Source: Alphaproteobacteria bacterium
GTDB lineage: Bacteria; Pseudomonadota; Alphaproteobacteria; Ferrovibrionales; Ferrovibrionaceae
Reading direction: 5' to 3'
NCBI GenBank assembly: GCA_017307375.1
Contig: JAFKFH010000016.1
Location: forward strand, 169,163 to 233,162
Length of the DNA stretch: 64,000 nt
The position numbers and the translations under genes are program-made. The notes under the pieces were generated by a model. The model saw only the letters and a program-made list of their open reading frames with translations, did no database searches and had not been told where the DNA came from. Shown piece after piece: positions 43,436 through 52,166 of the stretch (position 1 is its first letter; each line of letters begins with the position of its first letter).

Positions 43436-44248
43436 ATGGCTGTGCGTTCGGCCTTGATGAATGTTATGCAGGGCGCGGCCCGCAAGGCGGCGCGGGGCCT
43501 GATCCGCGATTTCGGCGAGGTCGAGAACCTCCAGGTGTCGCGCAAGGGGCCCGCCGATTTTGTCTCCGCCGCCGACCTGCGTGCCGAGAAGATCCTGCGC
43601 GAGGAATTGACGCGGGTACGCCCGAAGTTCGGCTTCGAGCTGGAAGAGGGCGGCCGGGTCGAGGCACCGGACGGCGAGCACTACTGGCTGGTCGATCCGC
43701 TGGACGGCACCACCAACTTCCTGCACGGCCTGCCGCATTTCGCCATCTCGATCGGGCTGAAGAAGGGTGACGAGCTGATCGCGGCCGTCGTCCACGATCC
43801 GATCAAGGACGAGATGTTCTGGGCCGAGAAGGGCGCCGGCGCCTGGCTGAACGAGCGTCGCCTGCGCGTGTCGGCCCGCACCAAGCTGCCGGACTCGCTG
43901 TTTGCCACGGGGATCCCGTTTCACGGCGTCGGCAACCATGACCGCGTCGCCGTCGAGATCCGCCAGGTGATGGATCAGGTCTCCGGCATCCGCCGCTTCG
44001 GCGCCGCCGCCCTCGACCTCGCCTATGTTGCCGCCGGCCGTTTCGAAGGTTTCTGGGAACACGGGCTGAAGCCGTGGGATCTCGCCGCCGGGATCCTGCT
44101 GGTCCGCGAGGCGGGCGGCAAGGTGACCGATTTCGCGGGGACCGAGAACATGCTGGGCACCGGCGACGTCATCGCCACCAACGGCGTTCTCCACGACGAC
44201 TTGAAGGCTTTGCTCGACAAGGCACAAAATAGGGTAGCGCGCGGTTGA
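43436..44248 (+). CDS. Inositol monophosphatase family protein
   Basis: A 270 aa Mg-dependent phosphatase. FGFELEEGG near residue 63, WLVDPLDGTTNFLHG near 85 and the C-terminal WEHGLKPWDLAAGILLVREAGG near 208 are the three metal-site motifs. It resembles SuhB/CysQ-type enzymes that hydrolyse inositol-1-phosphate or similar. It is the first gene of a rightward group, and its stop TGA overlaps a possible TTG start of the OmpA-fold gene. Confidence 0.92.
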   Translation: MAVRSALMNVMQGAARKAARGLIRDFGEVENLQVSRKGPADFVSAADLRAEKILREELTRVRPKFGFELEEGGRVEAPDGEHYWLVDPLDGTTNFLHGLPHFAISIGLKKGDELIAAVVHDPIKDEMFWAEKGAGAWLNERRLRVSARTKLPDSLFATGIPFHGVGNHDRVAVEIRQVMDQVSGIRRFGAAALDLAYVAAGRFEGFWEHGLKPWDLAAGILLVREAGGKVTDFAGTENMLGTGDVIATNGVLHDDLKALLDKAQNRVARG

Positions 44249-44304
44249 GCCACCGTCGCGGCTGGGCTATGGTTTCCGGCGATTTCACGTCAGGGGACAA
44301 CAGC

Positions 44305-45561
44305 TTGCGGCGGCGACGGACCTTGCGCTCATGCCGGATCGCCGGCCTCGTTTGTGTCGGACTGGCCCTGGCGGCCGCCGGCACGGTGCCGGCTGTCGCC
44401 CAGGTCGTCATCGGGGGGACCGGGGTTTCCGGCCCCGAGGTCGAGGTCAATCTCGATGCGCTGAACCAGCTTGGCGGTACCCCTGCCGGCCAGGGACCGA
44501 TCCGCCTGACCCCGCCGGGGGGCGTCAAGGCTTCCCCGCCCCCGGCCGATGGCACCATCCGCCTGATCCCGCCCGGTACGAAGAAGAAGGCCGAAGCCAA
44601 GCCGGCTGCGCCGAAGTCCACGGCCAAGAAGCCGCAGAAATCTGCGGCCGCCAAGCCCAAGACCCCGCCGGCCAAGGCAGTCGCCGCCGCCCCGGCCAAG
44701 CCTGCGGCACCGGCCAAGCCTGCTGCCCCTGTCCAGGCCGCACCCGTCCAGGCTGCGCCCAAACCGCCCGAGGCGACGCCCGCGGCCCCGGCCGTTGCCG
44801 AGGTCAAGCCCCCGGTCGTGGCTTCGGTGCCGGCCCCGGCGCCCATGCCTGCGCCGCCCCCGCCGCCGGTCGACGCAGCCAAGGCCGAGCCGCCGAAGGC
44901 GGAAGCGCCTAAGCCCGAGCCGCCTAAGCCCGTCGACCCGCCGAAACCCGCTGTGCAACCTGCCGCGCCGCCCGCTGCTCCGACGGCCGCCCCGGCCGCG
45001 GTTGCCGTGGCGCCTGCGGCCGTTCCGGCCCCCGCAGCGCCGGCTTCGCCGCCACCGCCGGCAGCATCCCCGGTGCCACCGGCACCGCCCGCGGCCGCCC
45101 CCGCAGTGGCTGCTCCGCCGGTCGTCCCGGCGCCCGTGCCGCCGCCGCCGGCTCCGGTCGCAGCCCCGCCTCCCGCTGCCAAGCCGGCGCCTGCGCCGTC
45201 GCGGACTGCGGCGGCGACCCCTGCACCCGCCGCCAGCCCCGCCCTGGGCGGGTCGGGCGTGACCCTGATGATGAGCGGGGTGGATACGACGCTGACCGCC
45301 GACCAGACCCGCCGGTTAGGCGAACTGGCCCGCCAGGTCGCCGACAAGGAAAGCCGGCTGCAGATCCGCGGCTATGCCTCGCCCAACGGGCCGGATGCCC
45401 GTTCCGGTGCCCGGCGGCTTGCGCTCAACCGCGCGCTGGCGGTACGCAGCGTGCTGATCGACAACGGCATCCGCACCACGCGGATGGACGTGCAGGCCCT
45501 GATCGAGGATGAGAAGGGCGGACCGCTCGACCGCGTCGATGTCGTGCTGGTCGGCCGCTGA
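44305..45561 (+). CDS. Exported Pro/Ala-rich protein with C-terminal OmpA domain
   Basis: A 418 aa exported protein. With the TTG at 44305 (AGGGGA 7 bp upstream) the N-terminus is a signal peptide with four Arg and a hydrophobic core ending AVAQ; an ATG at 44269 is the alternative. After a short folded part comes a 200-residue Pro/Ala/Lys/Val-rich linker (about 100-310). An OmpA-like domain (about 315-418) follows, with LQIRGYASPNGPDARSGARRLALNRAL, which would bind peptidoglycan. It precedes the channel and MotB-like genes, so it probably belongs to the same envelope module. Confidence 0.82.
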   Translation: MRRRRTLRSCRIAGLVCVGLALAAAGTVPAVAQVVIGGTGVSGPEVEVNLDALNQLGGTPAGQGPIRLTPPGGVKASPPPADGTIRLIPPGTKKKAEAKPAAPKSTAKKPQKSAAAKPKTPPAKAVAAAPAKPAAPAKPAAPVQAAPVQAAPKPPEATPAAPAVAEVKPPVVASVPAPAPMPAPPPPPVDAAKAEPPKAEAPKPEPPKPVDPPKPAVQPAAPPAAPTAAPAAVAVAPAAVPAPAAPASPPPPAASPVPPAPPAAAPAVAAPPVVPAPVPPPPAPVAAPPPAAKPAPAPSRTAAATPAPAASPALGGSGVTLMMSGVDTTLTADQTRRLGELARQVADKESRLQIRGYASPNGPDARSGARRLALNRALAVRSVLIDNGIRTTRMDVQALIEDEKGGPLDRVDVVLVGR

Positions 45562-45581
45562 ACCGTCCAATTCCGCCTTGA

Positions 45582-45601
45582 GGCGGCCACAATCGGCCGC
45601 C
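45582..45601 (+). terminator. Hairpin between the OmpA-fold and channel genes
   Basis: GGCGGCC (45582-45588) and GGCCGCC (45595-45601) pair around a 6-base loop, 20 bp after the OmpA-fold stop and 69 bp before the next start. No T run follows. It may attenuate transcription into the channel genes. Confidence 0.35.
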
Positions 45602-45669
45602 ACGGTCGCGTCCGGCTTGTTTCAGCCGCGTCCGGCCGGCTGCCTTGCCAGACCATTAGAGGGGTGTCG

Positions 45670-46782
45670 ATGACGCGACCTGCCCGGTTCATCCTGCGCA
45701 TGGTGCTGTTCCTGGTCGCGGCGCTCGCCGTGGCCATCCTGCTGTTCGGCCAGATCAGGGAAGCATTCCTGCATAACCCGGGGCTGAACGGGCTGATCCT
45801 CGCGGTCATGCTGATCGGCATCGGCTTCATTTTCCGGCAGGTGCTGCAGCTCGGCCAGGCCGTCGGCTGGCTCGAGGCCTATCAGCGTGCCTCGCGCTCG
45901 ACCTCGGCGCCGGTGCCCGATGCTCCCTCGCTGGTCGTGTCGATGGCGCGCATGCTGGATTCGCGCAAACCCAACAGCCCGATATCGGCCCCGGCGCTGC
46001 GCTCGATCCTCGATTCGACGTGGTCGCGGCTCGACGAATCGCGCGACTTGTCGCGCTATCTGATCGGGCTGATGGTCTTTCTCGGCCTGCTCGGCACGTT
46101 CTGGGGCCTGCTGGCGACGGTGTCGTCGGTCGGCGAGGCGATCAAGGCGCTGTCCCTGTCCGGCGCCGGCGACCCGCTGCAGCTGTTCGACGGGTTGAAG
46201 AAGGGCCTGGAGGCACCGCTTTCGGGTATGGGCACGGCCTTTTCGTCCTCGCTGCTCGGTCTTGCCGGGTCGCTGGTGCTGGGCTTCCTCGATCTCCAGG
46301 CCGGGGCGGCGCAGAACCGCTTCTACAACGAACTCGAGGAATGGCTGTCGGGCATGACCAAGGTCGGCGCCTCCGGCGCGATGATCGAGGGCGACCAGTC
46401 GGTGCCGGCCTATGTCCAGGCACTGCTCGAACAGACCGCGGAAGGCCTGGAAAACCTGCAGCGCGCGATGGCGCGCGCCGAGGATAACCGGGCGGCTTCC
46501 AACCAGGCGGTGTTCCAGCTGGCCGAGCAATTGGCGGTGCTGACCGATTCGATGCGGGCCCAGCAGGACGTGCTGCGGCGGCTGGCCGACAATGGCGGGC
46601 AGACCGACGGGTTCGACGGTGCGGCGCGCAACCACCTGCGCAACATCGACGTCTATGTCACCCGCCTGCTGGAGGAGACCGCGGTCGGCCGCAACCGGAT
46701 GATCGAGGAGGTCCGCTCCGAGATCAAGCTGCTGGCCCGCACCGTCGCGATGGTGGCCGACAACCGCCGCACCGGCTCCTGA
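45670..46782 (+). CDS. MotA/TolQ/ExbB family proton-channel protein
   Basis: A 370 aa inner-membrane protein. Hydrophobic helices are at about 10-28, 40-58, 130-155 and 187-212. The segment LGLLGTFWGLLATVSSV and SGMGTAFSSSLLGLAGSLVLG correspond to the conserved TolQ/ExbB/MotA core helices. A C-terminal helical tail of about 150 residues reaches into the cytoplasm. It is the stator-like partner of the MotB-like gene 11 bp downstream. The ATG at 45670 has AGGGG 5 bp upstream. No flagellar genes are near, so a flagellar role is unlikely. Confidence 0.85.
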   Translation: MTRPARFILRMVLFLVAALAVAILLFGQIREAFLHNPGLNGLILAVMLIGIGFIFRQVLQLGQAVGWLEAYQRASRSTSAPVPDAPSLVVSMARMLDSRKPNSPISAPALRSILDSTWSRLDESRDLSRYLIGLMVFLGLLGTFWGLLATVSSVGEAIKALSLSGAGDPLQLFDGLKKGLEAPLSGMGTAFSSSLLGLAGSLVLGFLDLQAGAAQNRFYNELEEWLSGMTKVGASGAMIEGDQSVPAYVQALLEQTAEGLENLQRAMARAEDNRAASNQAVFQLAEQLAVLTDSMRAQQDVLRRLADNGGQTDGFDGAARNHLRNIDVYVTRLLEETAVGRNRMIEEVRSEIKLLARTVAMVADNRRTGS

Positions 46783-46793
46783 TCGTCCGGGCC

Positions 46794-48068
46794 ATGGCAC
46801 GTCCGCGCATTCCCTACGATACCAACCGGGCCTGGCCCGGCTATGTCGACGTGCTGTCGACCCTGCTGATGGTCATCGTCTTCGTGCTGGTCGTGTTCGT
46901 GCTGGCCCAGTTCTTCCTGGCCAACGCGCTCTCCGGCCGCGATCGCGCGTTGGAGCAGTTGAACCGCCAGATTTCGGAGCTGACCTCGCTGTTGAGCCTC
47001 GAACAGCAGGCCAATGTCGAACTGCGCCAGAACGTGGCCCAGCTTTCCGCCTCGCTGCGCGATTCGACCGCGGCGCGCGACCAGCTCGCCGCCCGGCTGG
47101 GCGAACTGAACCGGGCCAACGAGGATACGACGGCCCGGGTCGGGGCCGAACGCTCCAACGTCGTGACGCTGCAATCCCAGCTGACCGAGGCTGAAAATCG
47201 CCTCAAGACGGCGCAGGCCCAGCGCGACGATCTCGATACCAAGCTGCGCTCGGCCCAGGCCCAGCTGGCCGAGAGCGATGCCAGGTTGCGCGCGGCGACC
47301 GCCCAGAACGCCGAGGCGGCGGCGAAGCTGCGCGAGGCCGAGGGTCGGCAGACCTTCACCCAGGCGGAACTCGACGCGACCAAGGGGCGGCTGACCTCGG
47401 CCAACACCATGCTGGAGGACGAGAAGAAGCTGACCGAGATGGCGCGCAGCCAGGTCGATCTGCTGAATCGCCAGCTACTGGCATTGCGCGAGCAGATGGC
47501 CTCGCTGCAGAAGGCGCTCGATGCGTCCGAGGCCAAGGACAAGGAGCAGGAAGCGCAGATCTCCGATCTCGGCCGCCGGCTTAACGTCGCGCTGGCCCGC
47601 AAGGTCGAGGAATTGTCGAAGTATCGCTCGGAATTCTTCGGCCGGCTGCGCGAGGTCCTGGGCAACCGGCGCGACGTGCAGATCGTCGGCGACCGTTTCG
47701 TGTTCCAGTCGGAAGTGTTGTTCCCCTCCGGCTCGGCCGAGTTGAACGATGCCGGCAGGGAGCAGATGGCGAAGCTTGCCAAGACCCTGATGGAAATTTC
47801 GGCCGAGATGCCGCAGGACCTGCCCTGGATCCTGCGGGTCGACGGCCATACCGACAGGATACCGATCAAGACCGCGCAATTCCCGTCGAACTGGGAATTG
47901 TCGACCGCGCGCGCCGCCACCGTCGCGAAATTCCTGATCGGTCAGGGTGTGCCGCCCAATCGTATCGCCGCCGCCGGCTTCGGCGAATTCCAGCCGCTGG
48001 ACGATCGCGACGACGAGATCGCCCTGCGCCGCAACCGCCGTATCGAACTCAAGCTGACCGAGCGCTGA
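46794..48068 (+). CDS. MotB-like protein with long coiled coil and OmpA peptidoglycan-binding domain
   Basis: A 424 aa protein. One N-terminal membrane helix (about 20-43) is preceded by YVDV, whose Asp19 sits where the ion-carrying Asp of MotB/TolR/ExbD lies. A very long coiled coil spans about 47-262 (heptads with many Leu/Ala/Gln). The C-terminal OmpA domain (about 285-424) has FPSGSAELNDAGREQM and LRVDGHTDRIPIK. It would couple proton flow through the TolQ-like partner to the cell wall. Its 3' end overlaps the convergent MFS gene by 20 bp. Confidence 0.87.
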   Translation: MARPRIPYDTNRAWPGYVDVLSTLLMVIVFVLVVFVLAQFFLANALSGRDRALEQLNRQISELTSLLSLEQQANVELRQNVAQLSASLRDSTAARDQLAARLGELNRANEDTTARVGAERSNVVTLQSQLTEAENRLKTAQAQRDDLDTKLRSAQAQLAESDARLRAATAQNAEAAAKLREAEGRQTFTQAELDATKGRLTSANTMLEDEKKLTEMARSQVDLLNRQLLALREQMASLQKALDASEAKDKEQEAQISDLGRRLNVALARKVEELSKYRSEFFGRLREVLGNRRDVQIVGDRFVFQSEVLFPSGSAELNDAGREQMAKLAKTLMEISAEMPQDLPWILRVDGHTDRIPIKTAQFPSNWELSTARAATVAKFLIGQGVPPNRIAAAGFGEFQPLDDRDDEIALRRNRRIELKLTER

Positions 48069-49365
48069 CCAGCCGCAGGCTGACCGCGATGGCGGCGACG
48101 CCCGCCATCGTGGCGACGGCAAACATCGGCCGGTAGCCTACCCCCTCCGCCACCGTGCCCAGCACGGCGATGCCGACGGCGAACCCCGACTGGCGCATCA
48201 GGATGCCGAGGCCGGCGGCGAGACCGGCGCTTTCCGGCGGTGCGGCCGCGATCAGCAGGCCCGAAAGCTGGGCCTGGATCAGCCCGACCCCGCAGCCGGC
48301 CAGCAGCATGCCCGCCAGGATGGGCGTCAGGCCCGTTCCGAGCGAAAGCGCCAGGTTGCCGGCCGCACCGATCGCGAGCCCGAGGGTCAGGAAATGCCGC
48401 GGCCCCAGCCGGCCGAGCAACGCCGCGGCCGCCCCGGGCAGCAGCAGCATCGGCAGTGTGGCGGCCAGCAGGGCCAGGCCCGATGTCTTGGCATCGAAGC
48501 CGAGCGCGGTCGCCAGATAGAGCGGCAGGTGCACCAGCACCGACCAGTAGGCGACGGAAAGCAGGATGGCGACGAGCCCGATGCCGAGGAAGCCGGGGCG
48601 GGTCAGCAGCGTCAGGTCGACCGCCGGGGCGGGCCGTCGCCGTTCGCGCCAGGCGAAGGCGGCCAGCGCCAGCGCGGCGACCAGTGCCGCGTGCCAGTCC
48701 CGCTGCAGCAGCGACCACACGATCAGCCCGAGCCCGGCGGTGAGCAGCCCGGTGGTGAGGATGTCGAGCGGCCGGTCGGGCCGGCCGGGGGTGGGGGGCA
48801 CCGTCGCCGGCAGCATCGCCAGCAGCACGGCGCAGACCGGCAGGTTGATCAGGAAGATCGTCCGCCATCCCGCCAGTTCGGCGATCAGCCCGCCGCCGGC
48901 GGGACCCAAGGCCATCGCCGCGCCGACCAGGGTGCCGATCCAGGCGAAAGCCCGTCGCCGCTCGGCCGGGTCGGGGTGGAGCCGGCCGACCAGCGCCAGG
49001 CCGGCACAGGTGATCAGGGCGGCGCCGAACCCCTGGCCCGCGCGCATCGCGATCAGCCAGCCGAGGTTCGGGGCCAGGCCGCAGCCCAGCGAGGCCAGCG
49101 CGAAGGCCGCGGTCCCCGCGATGATGATGCGGCGCTGGCCGAAGCGATCGGCAATGGCGCCGGCAGCCACCAGGAAACCCGCGAAGACGAGGCTGTAGGC
49201 GTCCATGATCCAGGCGAAGCCGGCAAGGTCGAGGCCGAAGTCCCGCTGCACCTGGGGCATGGCGATGACCACCGCGGCGATGTCGAACTGGACCAGCGCC
49301 GAGGCCAGCCCCGTCGCGATCAGGGCGCCGCGGCCCTGCCGCCATGCCGTCGCTTCAGCCGTCAT
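48049..49365 (-). CDS. DHA2-type MFS drug/metabolite transporter
   Basis: A 438 aa membrane protein with twelve to fourteen hydrophobic segments. The N-terminus [23 protein letters not shown] and [25 protein letters not shown], and [12 protein letters not shown] near residue 165, are DHA2 (EmrB/QacA-like) motifs. The ATG at 49365 has GAGGAGG 5 bp upstream. It is divergent from a LysR regulator, which probably controls it. The substrate is unknown. Confidence 0.85.
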   Translation of the reverse strand: MTAEATAWRQGRGALIATGLASALVQFDIAAVVIAMPQVQRDFGLDLAGFAWIMDAYSLVFAGFLVAAGAIADRFGQRRIIIAGTAAFALASLGCGLAPNLGWLIAMRAGQGFGAALITCAGLALVGRLHPDPAERRRAFAWIGTLVGAAMALGPAGGGLIAELAGWRTIFLINLPVCAVLLAMLPATVPPTPGRPDRPLDILTTGLLTAGLGLIVWSLLQRDWHAALVAALALAAFAWRERRRPAPAVDLTLLTRPGFLGIGLVAILLSVAYWSVLVHLPLYLATALGFDAKTSGLALLAATLPMLLLPGAAAALLGRLGPRHFLTLGLAIGAAGNLALSLGTGLTPILAGMLLAGCGVGLIQAQLSGLLIAAAPPESAGLAAGLGILMRQSGFAVGIAVLGTVAEGVGYRPMFAVATMAGVAAIAVSLRLVSARSA

Positions 49366-49442
49366 GTCCGCCTCCTCATGCCCGATGGCGGCAGCATGGC
49401 GGCGCCGGCGGCGCGCAAACAAATGATCGCCTCTCAAACCGG

Positions 49443-49459
49443 CATGAATTAGTTTCATG
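49443..49459. promoter_or_regulatory. CATGAA-N5-TTCATG dyad, candidate LysR box
   Basis: A perfect 6 bp inverted repeat with a 5-base spacer fits the T-N11-A LysR rule. It ends 5 bp before the LysR start codon and 78 bp upstream of the MFS start, so binding could repress the regulator's own gene and act on the transporter. Confidence 0.45.
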
Positions 49460-49464
49460 CGATC

Positions 49465-50397
49465 ATGCGCCGCCTGCCGCCCTTCAGTCCGCTGGTCGCC
49501 TTCGATGCCGTGATGCGGCATCTGAGCTTCACGCGTGCCGCGGCGGAACTCGGCATTACCCAGAGCGCGGTCAGCCATCGCCTTGCCCAGATCGAGCGGC
49601 ATTTCGGCACGGCGCTGTTCCACCGCCTCAATCCCGGGCTGGCCCCGACGGCCGCGGGACTTGCCCTGGCCCCCGCCTTGCGGGAGGCGCTTGATCGGCT
49701 CGCCGATCTCGACCGCCATGTCCGCCGGCCGTCGGCAGGCCGCAGCCTGCTGCGCGTCGGCGTCGGTCCCGCGCTGTCGCGCTGGTGGCTGGTCCGCCGC
49801 CTGCCCGAATTCGCCGCGGCGCATCCGGAGATCGGCCTGGAACTGACGACGGTGACGAGCGAGGCGGCGGCGCGCGGCGTCGATGTCTGGTTGCGCTGGC
49901 TGCCCCGGGGGGAGGCGCGGCGCAGCTCGGTCTCGCGGCCGCTGTTCGGCGAGCGGGTGTTCCCCGTCTGCCATCCGCGGCTGGTCGCGGGCGGCCGGAC
50001 GCTCGGCGATCTCCCGCTGCTGCACAAGGGGCGCCCCGAAGCGCAGGGCGCCGAATGGAACTGGGCGACCTGGTTCGACCGGCTGGGGCTGGACCGGCCC
50101 GCGGCGCCCGCGCCGGGCGATCTCGGATTCGACGATATCGACACCGCGCTCTCGGCCGCGGCCGAGGGGGCGGGCGTCGCGCTCGGCCGTTCGCTGCTGG
50201 TGCATGATGCGCTGGCGGACGGGCGGCTGGTCCGCGTTCTGCCCGAGATCTTCGATCTGGCCTCGTCGAAGGTCCATGTCGCGGCCTGGCGGCCCGAACT
50301 GATCGACGACGCCGCGCTCGGCCGCTTCGTCGCCTGGATGGTGCGGGAAACGGCGCGGACCGTTGCCGCGCCGGAAACGGTCAGCCCACCCGCTTGA
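49465..50397 (+). CDS. LysR family regulator (GcvA-like)
   Basis: A 310 aa regulator. The HTH is at residues 5-62 with LSFTRAAAELGITQSAVSHRLAQIE. The effector domain (about 90-300) begins LLRVGVGPALSRWWLVRRLPEF, the GcvA-type pattern. It is divergent from the MFS transporter and has a dyad directly before its start. Its 3' end overlaps the convergent GntR gene by 17 bp. Confidence 0.88.
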   Translation: MRRLPPFSPLVAFDAVMRHLSFTRAAAELGITQSAVSHRLAQIERHFGTALFHRLNPGLAPTAAGLALAPALREALDRLADLDRHVRRPSAGRSLLRVGVGPALSRWWLVRRLPEFAAAHPEIGLELTTVTSEAAARGVDVWLRWLPRGEARRSSVSRPLFGERVFPVCHPRLVAGGRTLGDLPLLHKGRPEAQGAEWNWATWFDRLGLDRPAAPAPGDLGFDDIDTALSAAAEGAGVALGRSLLVHDALADGRLVRVLPEIFDLASSKVHVAAWRPELIDDAALGRFVAWMVRETARTVAAPETVSPPA

Positions 50398-51067
50398 GCG
50401 GGGTTTCCAACAGGCTTTCGGTGGTGTCCTGGATGTGACGGGCGATCAGGCCGACGGCGGTAGCCGCGTCGCGGGCCATCGTTGCCTCGAAGATGCGTCG
50501 ATGCTCGGCGTCGACATCGCGGCTCGGCACGCTTTGGGCCGAGAGGTGTCGGTAACGCTCGGCCTGCTCGTAGAGCGACCGGCGCAGGGTCAGCAGGCGC
50601 TGGCTGCCACAGGCCTGGACCAGTGCCTCGTGGAAGCCGCCATGGGCGACGGTCCACTGCGGGTTCAGCAGGTCGGTATCCTCGGCCACCCGCTCCGGCG
50701 TGCCCGACAGCTGGTGGAAGGCCGCGACCAGCCGCGATTCCCAGGCGAGGTCGCCGCGCTCGATCGCCCGGCGCAGGCAGACGCTTTCGATCTCGACGCG
50801 CATCGTGCCGAGATCGATCAGGTCCTCGCGCGAGATCGGCGAGACCTGGAAACCGCGCTGGGGCTCGGCGATCACGAGGCCCTCGGCCGACAGCCGCGAC
50901 AGCGCCTCGCGCACCACGCCCAGCGAGACGCCGAGCCGCTCGCACAGCGTCGCTATCTTCAGGCGCTGGGCCGGCGGCAGGCGCCCGGCCAGGATCTCCC
51001 GGCGGATCACCTCATAGGTCGCAACCGTCTGGCTCTTGGCCTCACCCGGGCCCGGGGTCGGGTCCAT
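50381..51067 (-). CDS. GntR family (FCD domain) regulator of the catabolic operon
   Basis: A 228 aa regulator. The winged HTH (about 15-80) has RLKIATLCERLGVSLGVVREALSRL, followed by an FCD ligand domain with His residues in AHGGFHEALV and RHLSAQ. I prefer the ATG at 51067, which has GGAG 8 bp upstream; another ATG lies two codons earlier at 51073. It is divergent from the FAH-hydrolase/ABC operon and probably controls it in response to a substrate or intermediate. Confidence 0.87.
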   Translation of the reverse strand: MDPTPGPGEAKSQTVATYEVIRREILAGRLPPAQRLKIATLCERLGVSLGVVREALSRLSAEGLVIAEPQRGFQVSPISREDLIDLGTMRVEIESVCLRRAIERGDLAWESRLVAAFHQLSGTPERVAEDTDLLNPQWTVAHGGFHEALVQACGSQRLLTLRRSLYEQAERYRHLSAQSVPSRDVDAEHRRIFEATMARDAATAVGLIARHIQDTTESLLETPLKRVG

Positions 51068-51142
51068 GCGCATCGCTCCAACGTCGTCCTCGGCCGACAG
51101 GCTTTACGCCATCGTCGGCCGGAAGCATATCGCGGATCATTC

Positions 51143-51164
51143 GTCAGAAAATATATTTTTTGTC
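51143..51164. promoter_or_regulatory. 22 bp AT-rich imperfect palindrome, candidate GntR operator
   Basis: The 22 bases 51143-51164 read the same on both strands at 18 positions, with arms GTCA and TGTC around a perfect AAAATATATTTT core. It lies between the divergent GntR gene and the catabolic operon. The 175 bp gap 51068-51242 is AT-rich in this part and contains no gene. Confidence 0.4.
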
Positions 51165-51242
51165 TTGATCTATGATTTTGCCCGTGAAAAAAAGATGCCT
51201 AGGGGAGGGCCGGGGTGGCCCCCGGATAAACAAGGGTGGGGC

Positions 51243-52103
51243 ATGCGCTTCGTAACCTATGCCGTGCAGGGCAAGTCGGGTCTGGCGATCGAGAAGGACG
51301 GGCGGCTCTACGGCGTCCGGCAGGGGGGCGAGGGTTTTCCCGGCACGCTCGACGAGCTGTTGCAGAACGGCGGCGACCTCAAGGCCGCCCATGCCGCGAT
51401 CGAGCAGCGGGGCGAGGCCCTGGACGCTGACGCGATCGCCTACCTGCCGCCGTTCCAGCGGCCTTCCAAGATCATCTGCGTCGGGCTGAACTATGCCGAC
51501 CACACCAAGGAAAGCCCCTATGAGCAGCCGGCCTACCCGACGCTGTTCGCGCGCTTTCCATCGAGCCTGATCGGCCATCGCGCCGCCATCATCCGTCCGC
51601 GCGCCTCCGAACAGCTCGACTACGAAGGCGAGATGGTCGCCGTGCTGGGCCAGGGCGGGCGGCATGTCGCGCCGGAAAAGGCGCTCGATCTCGTGGCCGG
51701 TTATTCGGTCTTCAACGAAGCCTCGATCCGCGACTATCAGTTCAAGTCGCCGCAATGGACGGTGGGAAAGAATTTCGATGGCACCGGCGCCTTCGGCCCC
51801 GCCTTCGTCACGGCGGACGAACTGCCGGCCGGCGGCTCGGGCCTGCATATCGAAACCCGGCTCAACGGCCAGGTGATGCAGTCGGCGACGACTGCCGACA
51901 TGCTGTTCGACGTCAGGACGGTGATCTCGGTGGTGTCGGAGGCGATCACGCTGTGGCCGGGCGACGTGCTGGTGATGGGGACGCCGGCCGGCGTCGGCTT
52001 CGGCCGCAAGCCGCCGCTGTTCATGAAGCACGGCGATGTCTGCGAGGTCGAGATCGAGGGCATCGGCAGGCTGGTCAATCCGATCCGCGACGAAACCGCC
52101 TGA
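51243..52103 (+). CDS. Fumarylacetoacetate hydrolase family protein
   Basis: A 286 aa FAH-fold hydrolase/isomerase. IICVGLNYADHTKESP near residue 79, EQLDYEGEMVAVLGQGGRHV near 122 and QWTVGKNFDGTGAFGPAFVT near 169 are the FAH hallmarks, the acidic residues holding a divalent metal. Members cleave acylpyruvates or isomerise ring-fission products. It is the first gene of the operon, next to an extradiol dioxygenase, so it probably acts on a meta-cleavage product. Confidence 0.87.
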   Translation: MRFVTYAVQGKSGLAIEKDGRLYGVRQGGEGFPGTLDELLQNGGDLKAAHAAIEQRGEALDADAIAYLPPFQRPSKIICVGLNYADHTKESPYEQPAYPTLFARFPSSLIGHRAAIIRPRASEQLDYEGEMVAVLGQGGRHVAPEKALDLVAGYSVFNEASIRDYQFKSPQWTVGKNFDGTGAFGPAFVTADELPAGGSGLHIETRLNGQVMQSATTADMLFDVRTVISVVSEAITLWPGDVLVMGTPAGVGFGRKPPLFMKHGDVCEVEIEGIGRLVNPIRDETA

Positions 52104-52166
52104 TACCGCCACAATGAAGCGACAGATCGCGGATCCAGCCGCGACGGCCGACCGGAGGAGGAAAAC

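Noticed and set aside
44169..45347. Gly/Ala-rich 392-codon frame opposite the Pro/Ala-rich OmpA-fold gene
   Set aside because: It is the direct mirror of the Pro/Ala codons (CCG/GCC becomes CGG/GGC) and has no signal peptide or start context.
44305..48068. A complete Zorya-type phage defence system
   Set aside because: The channel and coiled-coil partner resemble ZorA/ZorB in design, but no zorC, zorD or zorE-like gene is adjacent and the neighbours are housekeeping genes.
45670..48068. Flagellar stator genes motA and motB
   Set aside because: Channel helices look TolQ/ExbB-like, the coiled coil is far longer than in MotB, and no flagellar gene is nearby.
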